DNA of 64,000 bases, taken from Hymenobacter sp. HSC-4F20 (lineage in GTDB: Bacteria > Bacteroidota > Bacteroidia > Cytophagales > Hymenobacteraceae). The notes under the pieces were generated by a model, which was not told the origin of the DNA, made no database searches, and was given only the letters and a program-made list of their open reading frames with translations. Position 1 is the first letter of the stretch. Each line of letters starts with the position of its first letter. The stretch is taken from NCBI RefSeq assembly GCF_019599275.1, contig NZ_JAHZTD010000002.1, forward strand, positions 496,001 through 560,000. Direction: 5' to 3'. Both the position numbers and the translations under genes were made by a program. Positions 1 to 7,605 of this stretch are shown piece by piece.

Positions 1-393
1 GTTGCACCAGGCAATCTGCCGGTACACCATGCGGCGGTGACGACCGGTGAGCTCATCGGCCGAAGCGGGCGGCATATCCAGGCCGGGCGCATCTACCACG
101 GAGGTAATAAACTCCAGAATCTGGACGGCGGTGGTGCGGCTGCTGTTTACGATGCCGCCCCAGAGTTGGCGTCCCTCCCAGAATCGGTCGTAGGAGCCGT
201 TGTTCTTGAAGCCGATGTAGAAGGCCACGGCCGTGCCCAGGGTAGCTACCGGCTGCCACGGAATGGCTACGGAGTGGAATTTCAATGGCCCGTAGACCAG
301 GCAGACCAGCACGCTGTAGATGGTAAAAATCGTGACCGACTTCCAGCCGAGCTTCCAGATAATATGTGGGCGGAGGTTTTCGCGAATGTACAC
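1..393 (-). CDS. Bestrophin-family (UPF0187) anion channel, N-terminal part
   Basis: Partial gene; its 3' end lies beyond the left edge, so only about 131 N-terminal residues are visible. They contain a hydrophobic helix (TIFTIYSVLVCLVYG) followed by the bestrophin signature FYIGFKNNGSYDRFWEGR and GGIVNSSR, typical of the bacterial YneE/UPF0187 branch of inner-membrane pentameric chloride or anion channels. Start choice: an in-frame TAG sits at 412-414 and there is no in-frame ATG below it, so the GTG at 391-393 (V-Y-I-R-E-N-L-R) is the only conventional start. The family call is seen in the sequence; ion selectivity cannot be judged from this fragment. Confidence 0.8.
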   Translation of the reverse strand, partial: MYIRENLRPHIIWKLGWKSVTIFTIYSVLVCLVYGPLKFHSVAIPWQPVATLGTAVAFYIGFKNNGSYDRFWEGRQLWGGIVNSSRTTAVQILEFITSVVDAPGLDMPPASADELTGRHRRMVYRQIAWCN

Positions 394-534
394 GCAGAAA
401 GGATTAGGGAACTAGCGCAAATGCAACCGAAGGTAGAGCCGCCACATTAACCTCAGGTTAAACGCGCGCCCCTTGCCTTATTCTACGAAATCATTCGGCC
501 CGGCAGCTATCCACCACTCGGCTATTTCCCCTAG

Positions 535-2379
535 CTAGTCCAGCACAATGCCCATCAGGCGCATGAGTTGGCTGGCGTTAAACGAGCGGCATACCCCGGG
601 CGTAAGGCGGTAGTCGAAGCGCAGGGTACCGTCGGGGTTCAGGAAGGAGTTGAAGCTCACGTTGCGCACGTGCCTGGGCAGTTCCTCTTCCAAGGCGGCC
701 AGCTCCAGGTCGTGGGTGCTGATAAGGCCGCTGGCGGCGCGCTGCCGCAGCTGGTGCACCAGAGCGCGGGCCCCGCGGTGGCGGTCCTGGGAGTTAGTGC
801 CCTTGAGAACCTCATCGAGCAGGTAAAAGACCGGCAGCGAGGTAGCCGCTGCTTCGGGGGTAGTCAGGTCTAGTAGCAGGCGCAGGCGCTTCAGCTCAGC
901 GTAGAAGGAAGAGGTGCTTTCGGCCAGGTTGTCGTTGGTGCGCATGGCAGTGTACACCTGAGCGGGCCCACAGGTGAAAGCCCGCGCCGGCACCACGCCC
1001 CCGGCCTGGGCCAGCACCAGATTCAGGCCCACCGTGCGCAAAAACGTGCTTTTGCCCGCCATGTTGGAGCCGGTTACCACTACCGTTTGGCCCGCGCCCT
1101 CGATGCGAAAATCGTTGCGCACCCCGGTTTCGGCGAACAACAGCGGGTGGCCCATATCCTCGGCCACTACCGTTAGAGGGGTAGCCGATACCTCGGGCTG
1201 GGCAAAGGCCGGGTTGGCGGCCCGGAAGGCGGCCAGGCTCACCAGGGCGTCCAGCTCGGCGGCGGCTTCCAGCAAAGGTTCCAGGCCGTTGGGCAGCTGC
1301 CGCTTCCAGCGCTCCAGCTGCCATATACCCCACACATCCCAGAGCAGCACCGTGTTCAGCAGGCCCGCCACCGCCGGGTTCTGCCGGGCCGAAAACCAGC
1401 CCGCCACCCCCGACAGCCGCTCCAGCAGCCGGGCCGCTGCTACCCCGCCGGTGTCGTGCAGGGTCTGGTGCAGGCGGCGCAAAGCCGCGCTCTGCCACTG
1501 CCCGGCCTCAAACAAAGACAGTTGGTCGTGGGCAGCGCGCAGGGCGTCGCGCATGGTAGTTACGTGCTGGTAACTTTCGGCCCGTACGCCGGCAAATCGG
1601 GCGTTCAGGGCGCTGGTCAGCAGCAGTACCAGCAGGGGCCAGGTACCGTAGCCATTCAGGGCGGCGACTAGGGCGGCCACGGCGGCTGCCGGCAGCAGCA
1701 CTAGTAGGGGTAGCAGCCAGCTTTTACCCACGAAGAAATCCGGCTCCCGCAGCCAGGCCGCAAACTGCCGCGGGTCCGCCTCCTGGCGGGGGTAGTGCTG
1801 GGCGCGGGCCTGCCACTCCTGCTGCCAGGCCACATCGGGGGCCAGCTCGGCCGTGGCCTGCTGCCGCTCCGCTACCACCGCGGCCGGACTGGGGGCCAGC
1901 AGCCAGCCGGCCAGCCAGTCCTGGCCCAGGCGGGAGGTGCTGCGGTTCAGGAGCTGAAACAAGGAGTGGGAGCCAAATACGTCCAGGTCGGCGGCGTAGG
2001 CGTGCTGGGCATCGAGGTAGCGCAGGCCAGGGTCGAAGCCCGAGAGGTTGCCGGTCAGCCGGGTTAGCTCGCCCTGGTTGAGCTGGGCCAGCAGGCGGTG
2101 GTGTTCCCGCCGGTAGCCCACGGCATTGTGCCAGCGCACCAGCCCCAGAAACACCAGATACGTCACGCCCATTACTGCAAAGCCAGCCGCTACCTCGCCC
2201 CGGCTAAACAGCACCCACACGCCCGCGGCGGCCCCGGTGAACACCAGCAGCCGCACCAAGGCTACCAGCCGGTGCCGGCCGGCAAAGTAGTTTTCGCGCT
2301 CGGTGTAGTGGGTCAGGTTTTCCTGGAATAGCTCGGCGGGCGGAACAGAGAGTGGGCGGAAAGCAGAGGAAACAGGCAC
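535..2379 (-). CDS. Membrane-anchored MutS-related ATPase
   Basis: 614 residues. The C-terminal half is a MutS-type ABC ATPase: Walker A GSNMAGKST near residue 437, Walker B FYLLDEVLKG near 520, then a signature-like NSQDRHRG and the ISTHDLELA switch. The N-terminal half lacks the MutS mismatch-binding domain and carries two hydrophobic pairs (about residues 38-85 and 222-265), so the protein is probably anchored in the inner membrane. This architecture is a known but uncharacterised MutS-like family common in Bacteroidota, distinct from MutS1 and MutS2. No Smr nuclease domain is visible. No in-frame ATG precedes the conserved region, so the GTG at 2377-2379 is taken as start. A role in DNA repair should not be assumed. 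Confidence 0.85.
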   Translation of the reverse strand: MPVSSAFRPLSVPPAELFQENLTHYTERENYFAGRHRLVALVRLLVFTGAAAGVWVLFSRGEVAAGFAVMGVTYLVFLGLVRWHNAVGYRREHHRLLAQLNQGELTRLTGNLSGFDPGLRYLDAQHAYAADLDVFGSHSLFQLLNRSTSRLGQDWLAGWLLAPSPAAVVAERQQATAELAPDVAWQQEWQARAQHYPRQEADPRQFAAWLREPDFFVGKSWLLPLLVLLPAAAVAALVAALNGYGTWPLLVLLLTSALNARFAGVRAESYQHVTTMRDALRAAHDQLSLFEAGQWQSAALRRLHQTLHDTGGVAAARLLERLSGVAGWFSARQNPAVAGLLNTVLLWDVWGIWQLERWKRQLPNGLEPLLEAAAELDALVSLAAFRAANPAFAQPEVSATPLTVVAEDMGHPLLFAETGVRNDFRIEGAGQTVVVTGSNMAGKSTFLRTVGLNLVLAQAGGVVPARAFTCGPAQVYTAMRTNDNLAESTSSFYAELKRLRLLLDLTTPEAAATSLPVFYLLDEVLKGTNSQDRHRGARALVHQLRQRAASGLISTHDLELAALEEELPRHVRNVSFNSFLNPDGTLRFDYRLTPGVCRSFNASQLMRLMGIVLD

Positions 2380-2433
2380 GGCAGCAGCATCGGGTGAGGG
2401 TGCGAAGGTACGCAGCCCCGGCAGGAGGTAGGG

Positions 2434-3576
2434 CTAGGGCTTGCGTAACCGATGCAAGGGGCTGTCAGGCTTCAAAAAAGGCGCAAGCTCGGCGTGCGTA
2501 AAGGCCAACCGGAATTCATATTCCATGTCTCTTCGCACAAAGTGGGTCATGCCCTCGTAGTCTACCTCATGATGAAAGGTTACGCTGTCTGGAGTTATGT
2601 GTAGGTCAGTTGGCTCATGTTCAGCATCTATGTGCTGACTGCGTAAGCCGGCGGTATCAGCGGAATCCTGCGGGCTTTCGTGCAGATACTGGTTGATTTG
2701 TCGCTGTAGCTTCTGCTCACAGACGGCCAGAAAAGCAGGGCGTTGGGCGGGGTCAATTTCGTCGGTCAGCTGCTCACCTGTTCGCAGGTCCATCACCACC
2801 GACCACATTCGGGCAAACAGCTGCCCGCCGCCCGTTATCTGCTCACTTCGTAGCCACACGCTCAGCAGGCCCCGGTCGTTGTAGGCTACTTCGGCGCCGG
2901 TGCCCTGGTAGCCGATAAAGCGTGTTCCCTCCTCCTTACGCGCTTGCAGTTCCTGCTCTAGCTCCTCCTCGGTCATGCCAGCTAGCTTCTCTATATCGAA
3001 AGCCTCCCACAGCTTCTCGGACACTCGAAAATTGGGCACCGTGAATACTGGACCCGAGAACTCCTTGAAATACGTTTGCTCTCCCACGTGCGCTTTCTCA
3101 GCATAACCGCTGCTACGGTAGCTTGTCAAGTGCGCGGGCAGTTGCCGCTCCGATTTGGCCGCGCGCCAGGTACCCGCCAAAGCGCCCGCGCCTGTGCGGC
3201 GCAAGTGGAAATAGGCAAAGGGCTGGCGCGGCTGGCGGCTCCCATCCCAACGCTCCGTCAGTTCGGGGCGGTCCAGGTTTACCTCGCCCAGCCACAGGTC
3301 GCCAGCGGGCGTCACATATCCATCCAGCCAGATAGGTTTTTGCTGACTTAGGTAGTAATACCAGCCGGCTACCTGCTGGCGGCCCTTCTGGTTAGTAATA
3401 GACAGTCGAAACGGGTATTTGCCCCCTAGGGTCCCTTCATAATCACCTGCCACTGCCGCGGCGGCAGCCCAAGCCGCAGGTTTCAAGGCAGCTTGGCCCC
3501 TGGAACTGGGCTGCGCACTACCTACCTCGACCGACAGTATAAGAGCCAGAAAACTTGTAATAAAGTAGTTGTTCAC
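2434..3576 (-). CDS. Secreted DUF3298-like protein
   Basis: 380 residues with an N-terminal hydrophobic stretch (FITSFLALILSVEVGSA) that reads as a Sec signal peptide. The C-terminal part (about 190-375) resembles the DUF3298/RsiV-type fold: a beta-rich region in which an acidic variable loop precedes HHEVDYEGMTHFVRRD and a final segment ending AFTHAELAPFLKPDSPL. The N-terminal part (about 40-150) is beta-rich, with GTLGGKYPFRLSITNQKG and a downstream LAGTWRAAKS. The start is GTG at 3574-3576; a nearby ATG is out of frame. It lies 54 bp upstream of the MutS-like gene on the same strand, so the two may be co-transcribed. Its function is unknown; the DUF3298 assignment rests on general resemblance only. 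Confidence 0.65.
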   Translation of the reverse strand: MNNYFITSFLALILSVEVGSAQPSSRGQAALKPAAWAAAAAVAGDYEGTLGGKYPFRLSITNQKGRQQVAGWYYYLSQQKPIWLDGYVTPAGDLWLGEVNLDRPELTERWDGSRQPRQPFAYFHLRRTGAGALAGTWRAAKSERQLPAHLTSYRSSGYAEKAHVGEQTYFKEFSGPVFTVPNFRVSEKLWEAFDIEKLAGMTEEELEQELQARKEEGTRFIGYQGTGAEVAYNDRGLLSVWLRSEQITGGGQLFARMWSVVMDLRTGEQLTDEIDPAQRPAFLAVCEQKLQRQINQYLHESPQDSADTAGLRSQHIDAEHEPTDLHITPDSVTFHHEVDYEGMTHFVRRDMEYEFRLAFTHAELAPFLKPDSPLHRLRKP

Positions 3577-3599
3577 GTTGCTGTATCCATATCAGGTTC

Positions 3600-4034
3600 C
3601 TACCCCGCCACCACGGCAATGCACTTGAGCTCAATAGCAATGGGGGTAGGCAGGCAGTTCACTTCCACGGTAGTGCGGCACGGTTGGTTGCTCTGGAAAT
3701 ACTCCGCGTAGAGTCGGTTGTAAGTAGGGAAGTCGGCCTGCATGTTGGTCAGGAACACGGTGACGTCCACGAGGTCTTCCCAGCGGGCCCCGGCTTCTTC
3801 CAGGATGTAGCGCACGTTCTGGAACACGGCGTGGCACTGGCGCTCAAAGTCATAGCTCCGGACGGTGCCGTCCTCGTGCAGCTCCACTCCCGGCACCTGC
3901 GCCTGGCCGCGCTGGCGCGGGCCTACCCCGGACAGGAACAGCAGGTTGCCCGCGCGCCGGGCGTGAGGGTAGAGGCCTACCGGCTCGGGGGCGCGCCGGG
4001 AGTTATGGGGGGCGGAAGTTGCGTCAGGTGCCAT
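3600..4034 (-). CDS. RidA family enamine/imine deaminase
   Basis: 144 residues of the RidA/YjgF/UK114 family, whose members hydrolyse reactive enamine and imine intermediates from PLP enzymes or act in 2-aminomuconate deamination. Seen here: the YPHARRAGNLLFLSGVGP entry strand, NVRYILEEAGARWEDLVDVT, and the carboxylate-binding arginine in NQPCRTTVEV near residue 119, followed by PTPIAIELKCIA. The longer N-terminus and the NVRYILEEAG block resemble the 2-aminomuconate-deaminase subgroup more than plain RidA, but no kynurenine-pathway genes are nearby. It starts with ATG at 4034 and diverges from the tonB-like gene across a 107-bp region containing a 19-bp palindrome. Confidence 0.85.
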   Translation of the reverse strand: MAPDATSAPHNSRRAPEPVGLYPHARRAGNLLFLSGVGPRQRGQAQVPGVELHEDGTVRSYDFERQCHAVFQNVRYILEEAGARWEDLVDVTVFLTNMQADFPTYNRLYAEYFQSNQPCRTTVEVNCLPTPIAIELKCIAVVAG

Positions 4035-4048
4035 CAGGCCAAAGCTAC

Positions 4049-4067
4049 CGAAAAGCGGCGCTTTTCG
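4049..4067. promoter_or_regulatory. 19-bp palindrome between divergent ridA-like and tonB-like genes
   Basis: A perfect palindrome with one central base (CGAAAAGCG, G, CGCTTTTCG) lies 15 bp upstream of the RidA start and 75 bp upstream of the TonB-protein start. Its position in a divergent promoter region suits an operator for a dimeric regulator. It could equally fold as a small 5' hairpin in either transcript. No regulator gene is adjacent, so this is inference. Confidence 0.3.
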
Positions 4068-4141
4068 TAGATAGCGGAAACTCCGCCTTAGGCTGGTGCG
4101 GTTGTTGTGCCAGACGGGGTCCTTTTCCCTTGCCTCCTTCT

Positions 4142-4930
4142 ATGAAACACGCTTTCCACATCTTCCTGCTGGCTGGGTTGCTGGCCGCCGCGGCTCCCAC
4201 CCTGGCCCAGCAGAAACTGAAGTACCCTAAGCAGCCCGCCGCCAACGAAATCTACGATGCCGTGGAAAAGCCGGCTGTGCCCCTGGGCGGCCTGGAAGCC
4301 TACGCCCAGTACCTGGCCGACAAGCAGCAGTACCCCACCGCGGCCCTGCAAGCCGGCGTGCAAGGCACCGTTACCGTGACGTTCGTGGTAGAGAAAACCG
4401 GCTCGATTTCCAACGTGGCCGTGGCCCAACCCCTCAACCCGGCCTTGGATGCGGAGGCGCTCCGGCTGATTAAGGGCGGCCCGCGCTGGACCCCGGCCCA
4501 GCACCGCGGTGGGGTAGTGCGTCAGCGCGTGTCGGTGCCCATCAGCTTCCAGATTCCGGGCGACGCTGGCGGCTCCACGGCCGGCGGAACTGCCACCCCG
4601 GCTGGTTCCGGCAGCACTACCCAGGTAGTAGCCCCCGATTCGCCGGCCCGGCCCGTGGGCGGCACCGATGCGTTTTTTGAGTGGGTGCAGCAGAACCAGA
4701 AATACCCCGCCCTGGCCCGGCAGCGCAAAGTGCAGGGGCGGGTGATGATGGAGTTTATCGTGGAAAAAGACGGGTCCCTGACGGAAATCAAGCCGATTAA
4801 GCGCCTGGGCTCGGGCCTGGATGAGGAAGCCATTCGCCTGCTCAAGGCCGCTCCCAAGTGGCAGCCTGCCACTTACAAAGGCCAGCCCCTGAAGCAGAAA
4901 ATGGTGCTGCCCATCGTGTTCAGCCTGTAG
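4142..4930 (+). CDS. Periplasmic protein with two TonB C-terminal domains
   Basis: 262 residues from the ATG at 4142, which begins a clear signal peptide (KHAFHIFLLAGLLAAAAPTLAQ); an upstream in-frame start would put about 40 unrelated residues ahead of it. Two TonB_C domains follow in tandem: residues about 47-137 (YPTAALQAGVQGTVTVTFVV ... LDAEALRLIKGGPRW) and 172-262 (YPALARQRKVQGRVMMEFIV ... LDEEAIRLLKAAPKW), joined by a Gly/Ser/Thr/Pro-rich linker. Classical TonB has one such domain on an inner-membrane anchor; here no membrane anchor is visible apart from the signal. Soluble TonB_C proteins of this kind are frequent in Hymenobacter relatives, and whether they energise outer-membrane receptors is unknown. 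Confidence 0.85.
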   Translation: MKHAFHIFLLAGLLAAAAPTLAQQKLKYPKQPAANEIYDAVEKPAVPLGGLEAYAQYLADKQQYPTAALQAGVQGTVTVTFVVEKTGSISNVAVAQPLNPALDAEALRLIKGGPRWTPAQHRGGVVRQRVSVPISFQIPGDAGGSTAGGTATPAGSGSTTQVVAPDSPARPVGGTDAFFEWVQQNQKYPALARQRKVQGRVMMEFIVEKDGSLTEIKPIKRLGSGLDEEAIRLLKAAPKWQPATYKGQPLKQKMVLPIVFSL

Positions 4931-5176
4931 CACGGCCACAACTGTTAAGCCAGAGGCTGGAGGAAACTGCCTGACATCGGTGGGCTTCCACCGCGGACCC
5001 GTCCGCGCTAGACCGTGGGCGGCAGCAGTAACATCTGCCCTGGGTAATGGTTCTATTGTACTACTTGAGGTGCTGCGGTTGCGGCCTCCGCTTTCCACGG
5101 GGCTGTGCCCCAGCGCAGTTGGGCCACAGCATATCTGACCACTTGCCTGGCCACGGGCAACGCCGGGGCCGTTTTT
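4931..5176 (+). ncRNA. Structured region after tonB-like gene: candidate RNA or long 3' UTR
   Basis: No gene is seen between 4931 and 5281, but the first 245 bases are rich in local helices. Arms at 4934-4944 and 5116-5125 can pair (GGCC and AACTG against CAGTT and GGCC), enclosing hairpins at 4978-4993 (6 bp), 4992-5007 (6 bp, sharing two bases with the previous one), 5021-5039 (5 bp) and 5099-5111 (5 bp). An intrinsic-terminator-like hairpin at 5149-5170 with GTTTTT follows. I tried to read it as SRP RNA, RNase P RNA or a known riboswitch and could not. It may be a small RNA processed from the tonB-like mRNA, or only that gene's long 3' end. Confidence 0.3.
5149..5176 (+). terminator. Likely intrinsic terminator after the structured region
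   Basis: A GC-rich stem (GGCC and CGG paired with CCG and GGCC, one mismatch, 6-base loop) is followed by GTTTTTAG. It would end transcripts coming from the tonB-like gene about 220 bases past its stop codon. Confidence 0.5.
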
Positions 5177-5214
5177 AGCCTCTTTGTCTAAAGTACTTTT
5201 TGTTTTCGTGCGTT

Positions 5215-5232
5215 AGCCCCGGTATCGGGGCT
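5215..5232 (+). promoter_or_regulatory. Hairpin in leader of diadenylate cyclase gene
   Basis: A 7-bp perfect stem (AGCCCCG / CGGGGCT) with a GTAT loop ends 49 bases before the ATG of the DAC-domain gene. No U-run follows, so it is not a terminator. It could be a 5' leader structure; it does not match the ydaO c-di-AMP riboswitch consensus as I know it. Confidence 0.25.
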
Positions 5233-5281
5233 GCCATAGTGTAGGTCTGGCCCTGGTTCAGCTCCGACTAGTCTTTCTGTT

Positions 5282-6844
5282 ATGCTTTCTCCCCTGCCGC
5301 TCCTTTCCGCCCCACCCGTTGCCTTCGGTACGCCCCTGCCCCTACCCGCCAGCTTCTCCATCTGGCCTTACCAGACCCGGTTTCGGCAGGCTGCCCAGGC
5401 CGTAGCGCAGGGTATATTTGATGCATTGGACGAAGACCTGGCCCCTTACGTGCTGCTGCTGGCCCTGCCTGTTGAAGTTGAGGAAGCCACCGAAGCCGTG
5501 CCCGTGTGCCTGGAGCCCATTGACTGCGGCCTGAACTCGGAGGCCTTTACCGAAGCCCAGGCCCGCGGCCGGTACTACCGCTACCTGCAGCCCTGGAACT
5601 CGCCCGACAGGGAGCTGATGAGTGAGGAAATGATTCAGCGCAAACAAACCGCCCTGGGCTTGCGGCAAGCCGTGCAGGAGGTGCTGGATGAAGTAGCCAA
5701 CGGTACCCGCCACCTGTACTTTGCCGGGGCGCCCGTGCCCATCAATCAGCATTCGGTAGTGCCCGTGCTGCGCCTCAACCGCAAGGCGCTCCAAGCCTAC
5801 CCTACCCTCCAGAAAAACCGCTACTACACCGATGGCCGCCTACTCTCGCATTCCTTGCTGATGGCCGCCGTGCTGCGCTTTCACGAGGAATGCCTGAAGT
5901 CCTTGACCGAGCCCGAGCCCGGCTCTGGGCTGCTGGTGCGCCCCCGCGACACCGACGAGATTATCCGCTCGGCCGGCAAGCTGTTTATGGATACGCCAGC
6001 CCAGGATTTGGGCACGAACCCGGCCGCGGCCAAACTGTTCACCACCTGCAATACCATTTCCTCGTTGCGCTATGAGGGCGCCGAAGGGGTAGGCAAGGTG
6101 CTGCTGGCCCGGCGCGGCCATCCCAACCTGGTGGAGGTGTTTGCCCTGACCTGCCCAACGCCTCTCACCGACTACCGGGCCGTGCGCAAGCTGCTCGAAA
6201 TGACCACCCCCGACGTGAGCTTGCTGGCGGATGGGGAGAACGTGTACGCGCTGGGCCGGCAGATCGGCCAGTACGACGCCAGCCGGGAGGATTTGTTCGT
6301 CATCAACTTCGTGAACCACTACGCCTGGGAGTTTCAGCACGGCGGGCAGGTGCTCATGCGCGCCCACTACGGCATGCCCAGCCTACCCCGCACCCGCCTG
6401 CACCGGGCCCGCTTCCGCCGCGACCTGAAGCACACCTTCCAGCTCACTGACCCGGCTAAAGTAGAGCGCCTCTGGGACGTGGTAGTGGAAGCTAGCCGCC
6501 AGAAGCACGGCACCCTGCTCGTCATTACCACCGAAGCCCTGGCCGAAGCCGACCGCCTGAAGCTGCAATGCACCCTCATTGAACCCGTACCCCTGACGCC
6601 CCTTATCACACGCCTGGTCACGGCCATCGACGGGGCCGTGCTCCTCGACCCGGAGGGCTACTGCTACTCCATCGGCGTTATCCTCGATGGCAAGGCTTCC
6701 GGGCACGGTACCAGCACCCGCGGAGCCCGCTACAACTCGGCCATCCGCTACGTCGACAGTTCCCCCTACCCCTGCCTGGCCATTGTGGTAAGCGAGGACG
6801 GCTTAGTCGACGTCATCACCAAGGAAAGCCTGCGGGAAGAGTAG
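5282..6844 (+). CDS. DisA_N/DAC-domain protein with N-terminal putative sensor (diadenylate cyclase-like)
   Basis: 520 residues. The C-terminal 130 residues match the DAC (DisA_N) fold that makes cyclic di-AMP from two ATP: GTLLVITTEALAEADRL, then DGAVLLDPEGYCYSIGVILD with the DGA motif near residue 449, then RGARYNSAIRY near 479 in place of the usual GTRHRAA. So the RHR motif reads R-Y-N, and activity is uncertain. The N-terminal about 380 residues have no membrane segment and look like the putative ligand-sensing regions (DACNx domains) described by comparative genomics for Bacteroidota DAC proteins; that assignment is inference. The housekeeping membrane cyclase CdaA would be a separate gene. 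ATG start at 5282. Confidence 0.75.
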   Translation: MLSPLPLLSAPPVAFGTPLPLPASFSIWPYQTRFRQAAQAVAQGIFDALDEDLAPYVLLLALPVEVEEATEAVPVCLEPIDCGLNSEAFTEAQARGRYYRYLQPWNSPDRELMSEEMIQRKQTALGLRQAVQEVLDEVANGTRHLYFAGAPVPINQHSVVPVLRLNRKALQAYPTLQKNRYYTDGRLLSHSLLMAAVLRFHEECLKSLTEPEPGSGLLVRPRDTDEIIRSAGKLFMDTPAQDLGTNPAAAKLFTTCNTISSLRYEGAEGVGKVLLARRGHPNLVEVFALTCPTPLTDYRAVRKLLEMTTPDVSLLADGENVYALGRQIGQYDASREDLFVINFVNHYAWEFQHGGQVLMRAHYGMPSLPRTRLHRARFRRDLKHTFQLTDPAKVERLWDVVVEASRQKHGTLLVITTEALAEADRLKLQCTLIEPVPLTPLITRLVTAIDGAVLLDPEGYCYSIGVILDGKASGHGTSTRGARYNSAIRYVDSSPYPCLAIVVSEDGLVDVITKESLREE

Positions 6845-6945
6845 GGAAAAGCTGGTAATTGAGTGCATGCGTACGCTAGAGCATTATCCTGGGGGAAGGT
6901 CTGCGCCGCTATCCGTCCTGACCAATGTGTTTCTCCTACCACCTG

Positions 6946-6981
6946 AAGAAGCTCTTGCCATTCACACGGCAAGAGCTTCTT
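6946..6981. terminator. Bidirectional terminator between convergent genes
   Basis: Perfect 14-bp inverted repeat (AAGAAGCTCTTGCC / GGCAAGAGCTTCTT) with an 8-base loop, between the DAC-domain gene (+) and the DUF4442 gene (-). The AAGAAG and CTTCTT ends provide weak U-tracts in both directions. Confidence 0.7.
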
Positions 6982-7058
6982 AGCTCACTAGGTTTCTCAT
7001 AAGCAAGGATAGTACTCCTCTGTTCGCTATGACACGCAGCCAATAGCCAGGCTTTGCC

Positions 7059-7577
7059 TTACTCCCTCCGTTTCTCGGCTTGCTTCTTTGCCCGGAACGA
7101 CCAGGTAATACGGAACGTGGCCACTACGTCGTTGGCCTCGTCCAGGCCAGTGCTGGTGCATACCACCGTGCGGCCCTCCCCACTGGCCCGGCTTTCGGCT
7201 ATGGCCTGACCGATGGTAGCCCCATCCTCGCTGGTGAAGCGGATCAGGCCCACGGCTTTCTTGTGGAATTCAGCTTCCAGCCCTACCACTAGCATGGAAA
7301 CTGGCGAGCCGCTCTGCACGTGCATCATGGCCAGCAAGCCGCTGGCCATTTCGGCGGCCATGCTCAAACAGGCGAAGTAGATGCTGCGGAACGGATTCTG
7401 GGTGAGGTAGTGGTAGCGTACCGTTACGGTAGCCTGCCCGGAAGTAAGCGCCGCTACCCGCAGCCCGGCCAGGTAAGCCATAGGCAGCCGCCGCAGCATA
7501 AATAAGCGTAGCTTCAACGGGGTACGGATGTCGCGGCGGAATTTTTCCTGCCGGGCAGCAGCGGAAGAAGAGGACAT
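7059..7577 (-). CDS. DUF4442 hotdog-fold putative thioesterase
   Basis: 172 residues in one domain. The order of elements (TPLKLRLFMLRRLPMAYLAGL, TVRYHYLTQNPFRSIYFACL, then a long helix AAEMASGLLAMMHV) is that of DUF4442, a hotdog-fold family related to PaaI-type acyl-CoA thioesterases. The Asn-Pro-Phe-Arg-Ser block and the helix with Glu-Met-Ala-Ser-Gly are the usual conserved region. A Glu/Lys-rich basic tail ends the protein. Substrate unknown; cytosolic. It starts with ATG at 7577 and lies 28 bp downstream of the DUF296 gene stop on the other side of the start, so it may be transcribed separately. Confidence 0.7.
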   Translation of the reverse strand: MSSSSAAARQEKFRRDIRTPLKLRLFMLRRLPMAYLAGLRVAALTSGQATVTVRYHYLTQNPFRSIYFACLSMAAEMASGLLAMMHVQSGSPVSMLVVGLEAEFHKKAVGLIRFTSEDGATIGQAIAESRASGEGRTVVCTSTGLDEANDVVATFRITWSFRAKKQAEKRRE

Positions 7578-7605
7578 AGCCTGGGCAAGGGGATGAAACC
7601 GGAAG

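Noticed and set aside
4088..5098. 336-residue frame on the - strand across the tonB-like gene and its 3' region
   Set aside because: Antisense; low-complexity Gly/His-rich composition.
4931..5176. Reading this region as SRP RNA, RNase P RNA or a riboswitch
   Set aside because: The GGAAGG and AGCAG core of SRP RNA, the CR-I and CR-V blocks of RNase P and the conserved cores of the ydaO and cobalamin riboswitches were not found.
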